Below are positions 52,539 to 60,840 of a stretch of DNA of 64,000 nucleotides, piece by piece. The stretch is from contig CAAEIG010000173.1 in assembly GCA_900755895.1 (NCBI GenBank), forward strand, positions 62,001 through 126,000, written 5' to 3'. The position numbers were made by a program, and so were the translations under genes. The notes under the pieces were generated by a model. The model had not been told where the DNA came from. It searched no databases and saw only the letters and a list, made by a program, of their open reading frames with translations. The stretch comes from Clostridia bacterium. GTDB lineage: Bacteria > Bacillota > Clostridia > Oscillospirales > Acutalibacteraceae. Position 1 is the first letter of the stretch. The number at the start of each line of letters is the position of its first letter.

Positions 52539-52885
52539 TTGATCTCACATCCTCCCCGTAGTCCGTTGGAGTAAAGCAGCCCACACGCTGTGAACATCCG
52601 ATAAGGGGACGCCAACACCGTGATCTCCTTTTGACGGGCAAGCTCCACCACATTGGGATCAATATTCTTGCCGCGAACAAACACAATGCAGTGCATATCC
52701 ATCATCTCAGCCGTGCGCACCACCTGAGGGTTCATCAAACCGGTGAGCAGAACTGACTGATCTTTGACAAATGCCAACACATCGCTCATCATATCACTGC
52801 CGCAGGCGGTTTTGACCTCTTCCTCCATGTTGCCCTCATTGAGGACCTGACACTTCAGGATGTCTACAATTTCCTTTACCTTCAT
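52535..52885 (-). CDS. DRTGG domain protein (first gene of the cluster)
   Basis: 116 residues. DRTGG-like domain (starts MKVKEIVDILKCQVLNEG; later LLTGLMNPQVVRTAEMMDM). First gene of the hydrogenase-associated operon. GGAGGAAA precedes the ATG, 134 bases after the likely transcription start. Confidence 0.82.
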   Translation of the reverse strand: MKVKEIVDILKCQVLNEGNMEEEVKTACGSDMMSDVLAFVKDQSVLLTGLMNPQVVRTAEMMDMHCIVFVRGKNIDPNVVELARQKEITVLASPYRMFTACGLLYSNGLRGGCEIK

Positions 52886-53025
52886 ACGATTTCCTCCTGT
52901 GTGGATTTGAGAGCTCCCGAGTTCCTTGCGGGAATACTCCCGTCATACAGATGAATGTGGGGACGGCGGAGCAACCTCCAATATTTGGGCTATCTCCGCA
53001 GCGAGATGTCCAATCTCTTTCAAGG

Positions 53026-53054
53026 ATTATACCATATCCTGTGGTAAATGACAA
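53026..53054 (-). promoter_or_regulatory. Sigma-A promoter of the hydrogenase regulatory operon
   Basis: TTGTCA (53049-53054), 17 bases, TATAAT (53026-53031) on the minus strand. Confidence 0.75.
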
Positions 53055-53265
53055 ATAATTTCATGGAATTTTCCATAAAATCATTTGCTTATGCTCTTGA
53101 AAAGATTCCCCATCCTGAAAAAGTTCATGCACTTGTTTGACATCTCCTTTCACAGGGCAAGCATCCCTATCAAAGACATTTGTCTTCGTTAAGAGGACAA
53201 ATACATCTAAGTGTTTCCGGTGGGTGGCAAGTGCTGATTTTTTGTGAAAAAAAGTAATTTTGTGC

Positions 53266-53294
53266 TTGCATTTGCCGGAAACAGCCACTATAAT
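53266..53294 (+). promoter_or_regulatory. Sigma-A promoter of serC-serA
   Basis: TTGCAT (53266-53271), 17 bases, TATAAT (53289-53294). Confidence 0.75.
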
Positions 53295-53358
53295 GGGTAA
53301 CAACTTTAACAATTTAGCGGAATAAAACGTCACTATTGTTTTTGAGGAGGTTTTTACC

Positions 53359-54444
53359 ATGTCTCGCGTCTACAATTTTTCCGCCGGTCCTTCTATGCTG
53401 CCTGAGGCAGTGCTGCAAAAAGCTGCCGCTGAAATGATGGATTATCAGGGAAGTGGTCAGTCTGTGATGGAGATGTCTCACCGCTCCAAGGTGTTTGACA
53501 AAATCTATCAAGAGGCACAGTCACTGTGGCGGGAAGTCATGAACATCCCGGACAATTACAAGGTGCTGTTCCTTCAGGGAGGCGCTTCCTCTCAATTTGC
53601 CGCAGTGCCCATGAACTTGATGACCAAGTCCGGCAAAGCGGACTATGTGCTGTCCGGTCAGTTCTCTACCAAAGCTTATAAGGAAGCTGCACGGTATGGC
53701 GACGTGAAAGTGGTAGGCTCATCAAAGGAGGACAATTTCTCCCACATTCCCGTACTGGACGAAAAGGAATTTCGTCCGGACGCGGACTACTTCCATATCT
53801 GCATGAACAACACCATTTACGGCACCGTGTGGCATCAACTGCCCAACACAGGCAATGTGCCTCTGGTGGCCGATATCTCCTCCTGCATTCTTTCCAAACC
53901 CATTGACATTTCTAAGTTTGGTTTGCTGTATGCAGGCGCTCAGAAAAATGTCGCCCCCGCAGGACTGACCATCGTCATTGTCCGAGAGGACCTTCTGGGC
54001 GATCCCATGGAATTTACTCCCACCATGTTCAACTATAAGACCATGGCGGAAAACGACTCTATGTACAACACTCCCCCCTGCTGGCCCATTTACATCAGCA
54101 AGTTGGTGCTGGAGTGGATCAAAAACGACATCGGCGGCTTGGAGAAAATGGAAGAACGCAACGTGCGCAAAGCCCAGCTGCTGTATGATTTTCTGGATCA
54201 GTCCACCCTGTTCAAGGGCTGTGCCGAAAAGGAAAGCCGCTCCATTATGAATGTGACCTTCGTAACCGGCGACAAGGACTTGGACGCCAAGTTCGTTAAG
54301 GAGAGTGAAGCTGCCGGCTTTGTGAACCTGAAAGGCCACCGGAGTGTGGGCGGTATGCGGGCCTCCATCTACAACGCCATGCCGGAAGAAGGCATTGTCA
54401 AGCTGGTGGAGTTTATGAAGAAGTTCGAGTTGGAGAATCAGTGA
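53359..54444 (+). CDS. serC: Phosphoserine aminotransferase
   Basis: 361 residues. Makes phosphoserine from 3-phosphohydroxypyruvate using PLP. PLP Lys in LLYAGAQKNVAPAG (about 190-203); starts RVYNFSAGPSMLPEAVL as the family does. GAGGAGG precedes the ATG. First gene of the serine operon. Confidence 0.96.
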   Translation: MSRVYNFSAGPSMLPEAVLQKAAAEMMDYQGSGQSVMEMSHRSKVFDKIYQEAQSLWREVMNIPDNYKVLFLQGGASSQFAAVPMNLMTKSGKADYVLSGQFSTKAYKEAARYGDVKVVGSSKEDNFSHIPVLDEKEFRPDADYFHICMNNTIYGTVWHQLPNTGNVPLVADISSCILSKPIDISKFGLLYAGAQKNVAPAGLTIVIVREDLLGDPMEFTPTMFNYKTMAENDSMYNTPPCWPIYISKLVLEWIKNDIGGLEKMEERNVRKAQLLYDFLDQSTLFKGCAEKESRSIMNVTFVTGDKDLDAKFVKESEAAGFVNLKGHRSVGGMRASIYNAMPEEGIVKLVEFMKKFELENQ

Positions 54445-54460
54445 GAAAGGATGAAATCCC

Positions 54461-55627
54461 ATGTATAAGATCCTCTGCCTAAATAAAATCAGCCCTGTGG
54501 GAACTAAGCGCTTCGGGGAAGCCTACACCTTCTCTCCGGAAGTGGAGAATCCTGATGGCATCTTAGTGCGTTCGGCCTCCATGCACGATATGGAAACCGG
54601 CGATAACCTCCTGGCTATTGCCAGAGCAGGCGCCGGCGTGAACAATATCCCTGTGGATAAGTGCGCTGAAAAGGGAATTGTTGTGTTCAACACCCCTGGC
54701 GCCAACGCCAACGCAGTGAAAGAGCTTGTGCTTACCTCCCTCTTCCTCACCTCTCGGAAAATTGTCCCGGCTATGGACTGGGTAAAGACCTTGAAAGGCC
54801 AAGGCGACCAGGTGGAAAAACTTGTCGAAAAGGGCAAGGGAGCCTTTGCCGGACCGGAAATCCAAGGGAAAACCTTGGGCGTTATCGGCTTGGGTGCCAT
54901 TGGCATTCTGGTGGCAAACGCGGCCTCCACCCTGGGGATGGAAGTCTATGGCTATGACCCCTTCCTGTCCGTGGAGCATGCCTGGCACCTCTCCAGCGCA
55001 GTGCATCGCTCTTTGAGCCTGGATGAAATTTACGCCAAATGTGATTACATCACTCTGCACCTCCCCTTGACCAAGGAGAATAAGGGCATGGTGGGAACGG
55101 ACTCTCTGCAGAAAATGAAGGACGGGGTTCGGATTCTCAACTTTGCCCGGGGCGCTTTGGTGGACACCGATGCCCTGCTGGCTGCTTTGGATTCTGGAAA
55201 AGTCGCGGCCTATGCCACGGACTTCCCTGCTGACAGCATGCTGGGCGTGGAAGGCGTTGTGGCAATCCCCCACCTGGGTGCCTCCACACCGGAAAGCGAG
55301 GACAACTGCGCTGTCATGGCAGTGGACCAAATGAAGGATTACTTGGAGAACGGCAACATCACAAACTCTGTGAATATGCCCTCCATCACCATGGCCCGAG
55401 AGCCCGGTACACACCGGATCTGCATGGTCCACAAGAATGTGCCCAATACCATTGCCATGTTTGCTGCTGCGTGCGGTGAGGCTGGAATCAACATTGAAAA
55501 CATGCAGAGCAAATCCCGCGGCGAATACGCTTACACCATTCTGGACGTTTCTGGAGAACTGATTCCCTCTGCCGAGGAGAAGCTCCGGACCCTGGAACCC
55601 ATCATCAAAGTGAGAGTAATTCAGTAA
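54461..55627 (+). CDS. serA: D-3-phosphoglycerate dehydrogenase
   Basis: 388 residues. NAD-dependent first step of serine synthesis. Rossmann motif GVIGLGAIGILVAN (about 145-158), substrate Arg in FARGALVD, catalytic His in HLGASTPESEDN, and a C-terminal ACT domain (about 318-388) for serine feedback. 16 bases after serC. Confidence 0.95.
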   Translation: MYKILCLNKISPVGTKRFGEAYTFSPEVENPDGILVRSASMHDMETGDNLLAIARAGAGVNNIPVDKCAEKGIVVFNTPGANANAVKELVLTSLFLTSRKIVPAMDWVKTLKGQGDQVEKLVEKGKGAFAGPEIQGKTLGVIGLGAIGILVANAASTLGMEVYGYDPFLSVEHAWHLSSAVHRSLSLDEIYAKCDYITLHLPLTKENKGMVGTDSLQKMKDGVRILNFARGALVDTDALLAALDSGKVAAYATDFPADSMLGVEGVVAIPHLGASTPESEDNCAVMAVDQMKDYLENGNITNSVNMPSITMAREPGTHRICMVHKNVPNTIAMFAAACGEAGINIENMQSKSRGEYAYTILDVSGELIPSAEEKLRTLEPIIKVRVIQ

Positions 55628-55649
55628 GCCATAGAGAAAATTGCATAGC

Positions 55650-55686
55650 AAAACGGGAGTCTCCCAAAAGGAGGCTCCCGTTTTTT
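55650..55686. terminator. Terminator after serA
   Basis: AACGGGAG / CTCCCGTT outer stem with inner CC..GG pairs, followed by TTTTTT; an A run to the left lets it serve the converging gene. Confidence 0.85.
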
Positions 55687-55699
55687 GCTTTATTGTACT

Positions 55700-56662
55700 T
55701 TACTGAGGAATGTTTCCGTCCTGCCCGCTAGGCTGCTGAGGAGGAACGGTATTATAAGGCGGCATATTGCCGTACATGGGCTGTACCGGAGGGAACAGCA
55801 GCACAGTCATCTTATCACGATATTCCTTCAACAGAAGGGACATGAGAATAAAACATGCTGCGCCTGCCAAACTGCCGATTCCGGCAATCGGACTGGTAAT
55901 CAAAGAGGCTACACCTCCCAGTGCGTTCATCACGCCCAAGAACATCAAAAATCCTGTGAGGAATCTGGGAATCCGGTTGTCAGGAACACCATTGATCGCA
56001 GAAGCTTTGATACGGTTGATTACCTTGATAACACTCACATAATAGAAAATGTAAAGCACCAGCATTGCTGCAAGAACAACCGCAAAAATTCCCAGAAATA
56101 CCTGGGCAAAAATCAATACGTTAGCATTATCAGTGGCGTTATAATAATAGGAATAGCCCATATTGGATGCTAAAACCACCATGACAACTACCATGATAAA
56201 CAGCACCGAGGCAATAATCACGCAAACCATCACCAAGGAAATGATGGTAAGCACCTTGCAGATGGTCAACCCCACTGTGGACACATTGCCGGTTTGCCGA
56301 TTACGGCAAGTGCTGTAAAACAACCACATTCCCACAGCAACAAGAATCGCAGGAATTGAAGCGAAAACCACTCCTGCAGTTGTGAAGCCTTCCAAAGCAC
56401 TCATCATGGGATAAAACACGTCGGGATCTACTCCATAGTTAGCACCATAATAATAGAGCTGATCCACCAGAACTTTGGAAGCAACCGCGGCAAAGATGGC
56501 AAACAACACCATTACTGAGTAGAGAATCGTTGCCGCCAAAAACTTGGTAGACGACCCCAATGTTTTAATCAAGTTCACTGCCGGATTGGATGAGAGCATG
56601 GGCGCTCCACAAGGACATGGCATACCGTCCGGCACGGTTCTTCCGCATTTCGGACAAATCAT
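55700..56662 (-). CDS. Zinc-ribbon multi-pass membrane protein
   Basis: 320 residues. N-terminal zinc ribbon CPKCGRTVPDGMPCPCG (residues 3-19), then about five or six hydrophobic helices (40-65, 95-115, 130-165, 175-205, 240-270) and a Pro/Gln-rich tail. Family unclear; such proteins are common in gut Firmicutes with no known function. Good AGGGAAAG site before the ATG. Confidence 0.75.
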   Translation of the reverse strand: MICPKCGRTVPDGMPCPCGAPMLSSNPAVNLIKTLGSSTKFLAATILYSVMVLFAIFAAVASKVLVDQLYYYGANYGVDPDVFYPMMSALEGFTTAGVVFASIPAILVAVGMWLFYSTCRNRQTGNVSTVGLTICKVLTIISLVMVCVIIASVLFIMVVVMVVLASNMGYSYYYNATDNANVLIFAQVFLGIFAVVLAAMLVLYIFYYVSVIKVINRIKASAINGVPDNRIPRFLTGFLMFLGVMNALGGVASLITSPIAGIGSLAGAACFILMSLLLKEYRDKMTVLLFPPVQPMYGNMPPYNTVPPQQPSGQDGNIPQ

Positions 56663-56821
56663 AAATCTTTCCCTCCAAGCTTTCGAGATTCAGCAGTCAT
56701 GCACCAAGAGTTAACGTTACCTTGTAAACAGTCCTGCTTGAGGCTATCTTACAGGAAAGCAGCCAAAAAAGCAACGAAAAAATCTAAAATAGAAAATATT
56801 TTTAGATTTTTCATCTCTTAG

Positions 56822-56850
56822 TAGACTTTTTCGCCATGAAATGATATATT
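56822..56850 (+). promoter_or_regulatory. Promoter of the SLH protein gene
   Basis: TAGACT (56822-56827), 17 bases, TATATT (56845-56850). Confidence 0.55.
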
Positions 56851-56886
56851 GTGTGAAGAACACCAGCGAGCAAGAGGAGGTTTTTT

Positions 56887-58548
56887 ATGAAAAAAAGTGG
56901 AAAAAGATTGATATCTGCGTTGCTGTGCGCAGCACTTCTTTGTGTGTGCATTCCCATGCAGAGCGTTCGGGCAGCATCTTTCAGCGATGTCCCCTGGAGC
57001 GCTTGGTACCGTCCTGCAGTGAATGCTTTGGCAGATAGAGGAATTCTCAGCGGTACCGGAGGAAACAAATTCTCACCCAATGCCACCCTGACCCGCGCTG
57101 AATTTGTCACCATGCTGGCAAAGTCCACCCTGTCTTCCAGCGACCTGGCACAGTACAATTTTCAGGGCAGTTTTCGGGATGTAAGCACCTCCAACTGGTG
57201 CAATGCCTTTGTCAACTGGGCGTACGAAACTGGCGTTGCGAATGGATACGAGAATGGAACCTTTCAGCCCAACAAGCATGTGACCCGTCAGGAAATGGCC
57301 GTGATGGTGAAGAATCTGGCCCAGAGCACTGGCCGGAAGTTCCCGGCGATCAACAGCCAAACCTCCTTTCAAGATCAAAATCAAATTGCCTCTTGGGCAA
57401 AAGAAGCTGTGAAGCTCTGCCGACAAGCCGGCGTAATCAATGGCGACGCCGATACCAACCGGTTCCGTCCCAAAGACACTGCCACTCGTGCAGAAGCAGC
57501 CTCCATTTGCTACCAGTACTTAAACAACTGCAAAACGGACGGTTACTCTATCAGCCGGAAACGGGTGAATGGTGTGGCAGTTCGTGCAGTCATCTTCTCT
57601 CCGGATGATTTTAATGCGGGTTTGGTCCTGGGACAGAACATGGTGGACGGACGAGAGAGCGCCACCAGCCTGATTCAGCGCACAGGCGCTACCATCGCTG
57701 TCAACGGCGCATTCTTCAACATGGATAACTACATCCCCCTGGGCACCTTAATCGGTGACGGACGCGTATTGACTGTGGACAACCTGTACGCTCCGGAAAA
57801 GTCCGCTTTGGTGATGTCTCCTTCCGGCGCCTTCTCCGTGGAGAACTTCTCCACCCTATTTTCCGCCACGCTGAAGGATCAAAACGGAAAAGAAGTGGCG
57901 AAATTTGAGAACGTCGGTATGAACAAATGGCCCAGCAACAATTACGACGCCACCCGTCTAATCATGACAAGGGACTGGGGAACCACACTGAATTTCTCTA
58001 CCCGAGATGCAGTGGTGGTAGATGCCAATGGCACCATCACAAATGTATTCACCTATGCTAGCGGCAATGTATCCATTCCCGAGGGCGGATTTGTACTGTG
58101 TCAAAAGGCCCGTCGGCAGTATGAGGGCAATTTCTTTGACTCCTGTAAAGTGGGCATGACCATCACACTGGATTGCGTTTATAAGGATATCTCAGGCAGT
58201 GAGCTTCCCTTTGATCCTGAGCTCTCCATTGGTGCAGGTCCCCGCATTGTCAAGGACGGAAAGGTCTACGGCAATAGCAGCACCTACCAATCCGAAGGTT
58301 TTTCCAGCAGCTTGACTTCTGGCAACGCAGTGCGTGTGTGCGCCGGAGTTCGTGCCAACGGTGATTTGGTGATTCTCCAGGCCACTACCAGCGTGAAAAC
58401 ACTCTCCCAGATCATGGTAGCTTATGGGTGTCAAGAAGCCGTGAACTTTGACGGCGGCGGTTCTGTCAATTTGTATGTGGACGGAACTTGGCTTTATGGT
58501 CCGCAGTCACGACTGCTTAATAACATGCTGTACTTTACCAGGTCATGA
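56887..58548 (+). CDS. SLH-domain phosphodiester glycosidase
   Basis: 553 residues, secreted. Signal peptide (residues 1-31, cleaved after AVRA-like VRA), then three S-layer homology repeats (about 32-90, 92-155, 157-215; FSDVPWSAWYRPAVNAL, NWCNAFVNWAYETGVANG, ASWAKEAVKLCRQAG) and a C-terminal NAGPA/phosphodiester glycosidase domain from about 225 with AVNGAFFNM and VNFDGGGSVNLYV motifs. Surface-anchored enzyme acting on a glycosylated phosphate linkage, maybe wall polymer (inference). Confidence 0.88.
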   Translation: MKKSGKRLISALLCAALLCVCIPMQSVRAASFSDVPWSAWYRPAVNALADRGILSGTGGNKFSPNATLTRAEFVTMLAKSTLSSSDLAQYNFQGSFRDVSTSNWCNAFVNWAYETGVANGYENGTFQPNKHVTRQEMAVMVKNLAQSTGRKFPAINSQTSFQDQNQIASWAKEAVKLCRQAGVINGDADTNRFRPKDTATRAEAASICYQYLNNCKTDGYSISRKRVNGVAVRAVIFSPDDFNAGLVLGQNMVDGRESATSLIQRTGATIAVNGAFFNMDNYIPLGTLIGDGRVLTVDNLYAPEKSALVMSPSGAFSVENFSTLFSATLKDQNGKEVAKFENVGMNKWPSNNYDATRLIMTRDWGTTLNFSTRDAVVVDANGTITNVFTYASGNVSIPEGGFVLCQKARRQYEGNFFDSCKVGMTITLDCVYKDISGSELPFDPELSIGAGPRIVKDGKVYGNSSTYQSEGFSSSLTSGNAVRVCAGVRANGDLVILQATTSVKTLSQIMVAYGCQEAVNFDGGGSVNLYVDGTWLYGPQSRLLNNMLYFTRS

Positions 58549-58564
58549 CAATTCTCCAATCAAA

Positions 58565-58605
58565 GAAGACCGCTCCTTCCCATTTCGGGAAGAGCGGTCT
58601 TTTTG
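58565..58605. terminator. Terminator between converging genes
   Basis: AAGACCGCTCCTTCCC / GGGAAGAGCGGTCTT with a short loop, followed by TTTTT. Confidence 0.85.
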
Positions 58606-58616
58606 ATTTACAGTTT

Positions 58617-59393
58617 CTATTTCTTTTTCTCAGGAAAAACTTCTTCCATCGGCGGACAAAGGTAATATCCGTGCTTTTTTCCCGCATCCTTGTGATCAAT
58701 GGCGTGGACAGGGCAATTGTTCAGGCATGCCAAACAGAACATACAACTGTTGCCAAACTGGGTCTTTCCGTCCCGCAACACAATATTGTTTGAAGGACAT
58801 TCCGACACACATTTGCCGCATTGAACACACGCTTCGGACACATGAAAATGCTTGCTGCTGGCCATATAGTTGCGGAACCCCCAGTTTACCACATTGGAAA
58901 GAATCCAATCCTGAGGCTTACCTTTCTGCTTGGGAAGCTTGTCCCCTCGCTGAATGCGCTTTCCCGTCTCCTCAATCAAAGGCAACGACTTGCGAATCTG
59001 CTGAATGGCAGTCTCCCTATCCGGCATCTTAAAGGACACCATGAAATTATCCGGCATGGCAATTGCTTGATAACCCAACCATGTCAAACCTTTTTCCACT
59101 GCAATCTTCTCGCAATAGCTCCCAGCGGCTCCATCGTCACCGCCCATTGTGGTGACCACATACAACTGACGGCATCCGGAGAACTCACTGCGGCGAAGGA
59201 ACTCTTCAATCCTTTCCGGCAATCGCCACGCATAAATGGGCGATACCACTACGTAGGGCTTGTCCGAATGAAGATTCCATGGTTCCCCCTTTTTGAGAAG
59301 CTCATTGAGGGATACCATTTCATCCCCGGTTTCTCCGGACAACAGCTCTGCCACCAGGCGGCTGTTGCCAGAAGCACTAAAATATAAGATCAT
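58617..59393 (-). CDS. EFR1 family ferredoxin
   Basis: 258 residues. N-terminal flavodoxin-like domain (ILYFSASGNSRLVAELL) fused to two 4Fe-4S motifs near the C-terminus (CVQCGKCVSECP and CMFCLACLNNCP). Electron-transfer protein with FMN and Fe-S clusters; partner unknown. ATG at 59393. The ribosome site is present twice in a direct repeat (59394-59424). Confidence 0.9.
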   Translation of the reverse strand: MILYFSASGNSRLVAELLSGETGDEMVSLNELLKKGEPWNLHSDKPYVVVSPIYAWRLPERIEEFLRRSEFSGCRQLYVVTTMGGDDGAAGSYCEKIAVEKGLTWLGYQAIAMPDNFMVSFKMPDRETAIQQIRKSLPLIEETGKRIQRGDKLPKQKGKPQDWILSNVVNWGFRNYMASSKHFHVSEACVQCGKCVSECPSNNIVLRDGKTQFGNSCMFCLACLNNCPVHAIDHKDAGKKHGYYLCPPMEEVFPEKKK

Positions 59394-59442
59394 AGAAGTT
59401 CCTCCTTGAAGTTCCTCCTTACTTTTTTCAGAACGGAGCGCT

Positions 59443-60567
59443 TCAATGATACACGGCCGTGATGTCCAGGTTTTCATCCAGCACCAGCAGGTCAGCCCGT
59501 TTACCAGGAGCAATGCTGCCGATTTCATGATCCAACCCAATGGCCTTTGCAGGGATCAAACTGGCACTCTTCACCGCCTGGGCAAAGGGCACGCCATAGG
59601 CCACCAGGTTCTTTACCTCCTGATGCAGGTTGCTCACTGAGCCGGCAATGGTTCCGTCAGCGAGCACCGCCTTTCCTCCGCTGACCTGTACCATCTGTCC
59701 GCCCAAATCGTAGGAATCCCCCTCCTGCATGCCGTTGGCGCGCATGGAGTCGCTGACGATCAAAGCACGGTCACCCAATACTCGGAATGCCATCCGCAAC
59801 ACCGCAGGATGAATATGGAAGCCATCACAAATCAGCTCACCACGAACACGATCGTCATCCATAACAGCGCCGACCACACCGGGCTTTCTGTGATGGATGC
59901 CGTTCATAGCATTGAACAGATGGGTGGCATGGGTAATTCCCTGATCGAAAGCCGCAATAGCTTGGTCGTAATCCGCAGTGGTATGGGCAATGGAAACCGT
60001 GCACAACTCTTTGGCCTGCTGAATAAACTCCATGCCGCCGGGCTGCTCAGGAGCCACATCCACCAGACGGATGATACCGCCGCACAGGTCCCAAAGCTCA
60101 CGGAACATGGAAAAATCCGGAGCGACAATGTCCTCCTCTTTTTGCGCGCCCTTGCGCTCCTTGGAGATAAAGGGTCCCTCCATGTTGACGCCAACAACAC
60201 GAGCGCCGTCCTCCACAGGATGATCCATGGCATCTTTAGCAGCCAGCAGAGCCTTCTCGATCACTTCCCGGCCAATGGTCATAGTGGTCGGGCAGAAAGA
60301 TGTGACGCCGTGCTGCAGCAGGAATTTCGCCATGGCCTCCATCGCTTCTCTGGTACCGTCACAGGTATCCGCGCCGGCACAGCCATGAATGTGGACATCC
60401 ACAAAACCCGGCACTACCGTATAGTTACCGGAACAGTCCACGGCCAAATCCTCGTCTTTTCTAGGCAGATCCTTTCCCACACGGAGAATTTTTCCGTCCT
60501 GAATTTCAATGTCGCCCTGAACCAGCTCAAAATTCTCATCAAGATAGTTTGCGTGGATCAACAGCAT
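59443..60567 (-). CDS. nagA: N-acetylglucosamine-6-phosphate deacetylase
   Basis: 374 residues. Amidohydrolase fold with metal site VDVHIHGCAGADTCDGT (about 56-72), later His and Asp (THLFNAMNGIHHRKPG, IVSDSM). Converts GlcNAc-6-P to GlcN-6-P in amino-sugar recycling. ATG at 60567 has AGAGAGG 9 bases before. No nagB or transporter is next to it. Confidence 0.92.
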   Translation of the reverse strand: MLLIHANYLDENFELVQGDIEIQDGKILRVGKDLPRKDEDLAVDCSGNYTVVPGFVDVHIHGCAGADTCDGTREAMEAMAKFLLQHGVTSFCPTTMTIGREVIEKALLAAKDAMDHPVEDGARVVGVNMEGPFISKERKGAQKEEDIVAPDFSMFRELWDLCGGIIRLVDVAPEQPGGMEFIQQAKELCTVSIAHTTADYDQAIAAFDQGITHATHLFNAMNGIHHRKPGVVGAVMDDDRVRGELICDGFHIHPAVLRMAFRVLGDRALIVSDSMRANGMQEGDSYDLGGQMVQVSGGKAVLADGTIAGSVSNLHQEVKNLVAYGVPFAQAVKSASLIPAKAIGLDHEIGSIAPGKRADLLVLDENLDITAVYH

Positions 60568-60604
60568 TTTAAACATCCTCTCTTTTTCCCGTTGCCGGGA
60601 TCTT

Positions 60605-60778
60605 TCACAGCATGGTGTCCAACAAGATCAACAGTGTCACTCCCGGAATTCCCAGCAATCCTGCCGCGCCCAAACTCAATCTGTTTATGGGCAGCAGGAC
60701 TCCCGTATACTCTCCGCAGAGATTGACAAGCGCCAACGCCAACAGCCCCAATGCCGCCGAAAGCAGAAACCCTTTCAT
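60605..60778 (-). CDS. BofA family protein
   Basis: 57 residues. Small membrane protein with two hydrophobic segments and the ending GIPGVTLLILLDTML seen in pro-sigma-K processing inhibitor BofA. ATG at 60778 has GGGGGAG upstream. Suggests sporulation ancestry; sits between nagA and rnr. Confidence 0.75.
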   Translation of the reverse strand: MKGFLLSAALGLLALALVNLCGEYTGVLLPINRLSLGAAGLLGIPGVTLLILLDTML

Positions 60779-60840
60779 CAAGAACTCCCCCTGTTTGTCC
60801 GGATGGTACATCTCTATGAAAGGAATCTCTGCCTTATGCC

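Larger units (their letters stand above)
52886..53358. other. Intergenic region between hydrogenase operon and serC
   Basis: 473 bases with divergent promoters at 53026-53054 (minus) and 53266-53294 (plus). A 14-base palindrome ATGGAATTTTCCAT (53063-53076) sits just upstream of the minus-strand -35. The minus leader has a CGGGAG hairpin near 52915-52945. No protein gene seen. Confidence 0.5.

Noticed and set aside
53061..53360. 99-codon minus-strand frame between serC and the hydrogenase operon
   Set aside because: It overlaps the serC promoter and start and has no ribosome site or family resemblance.
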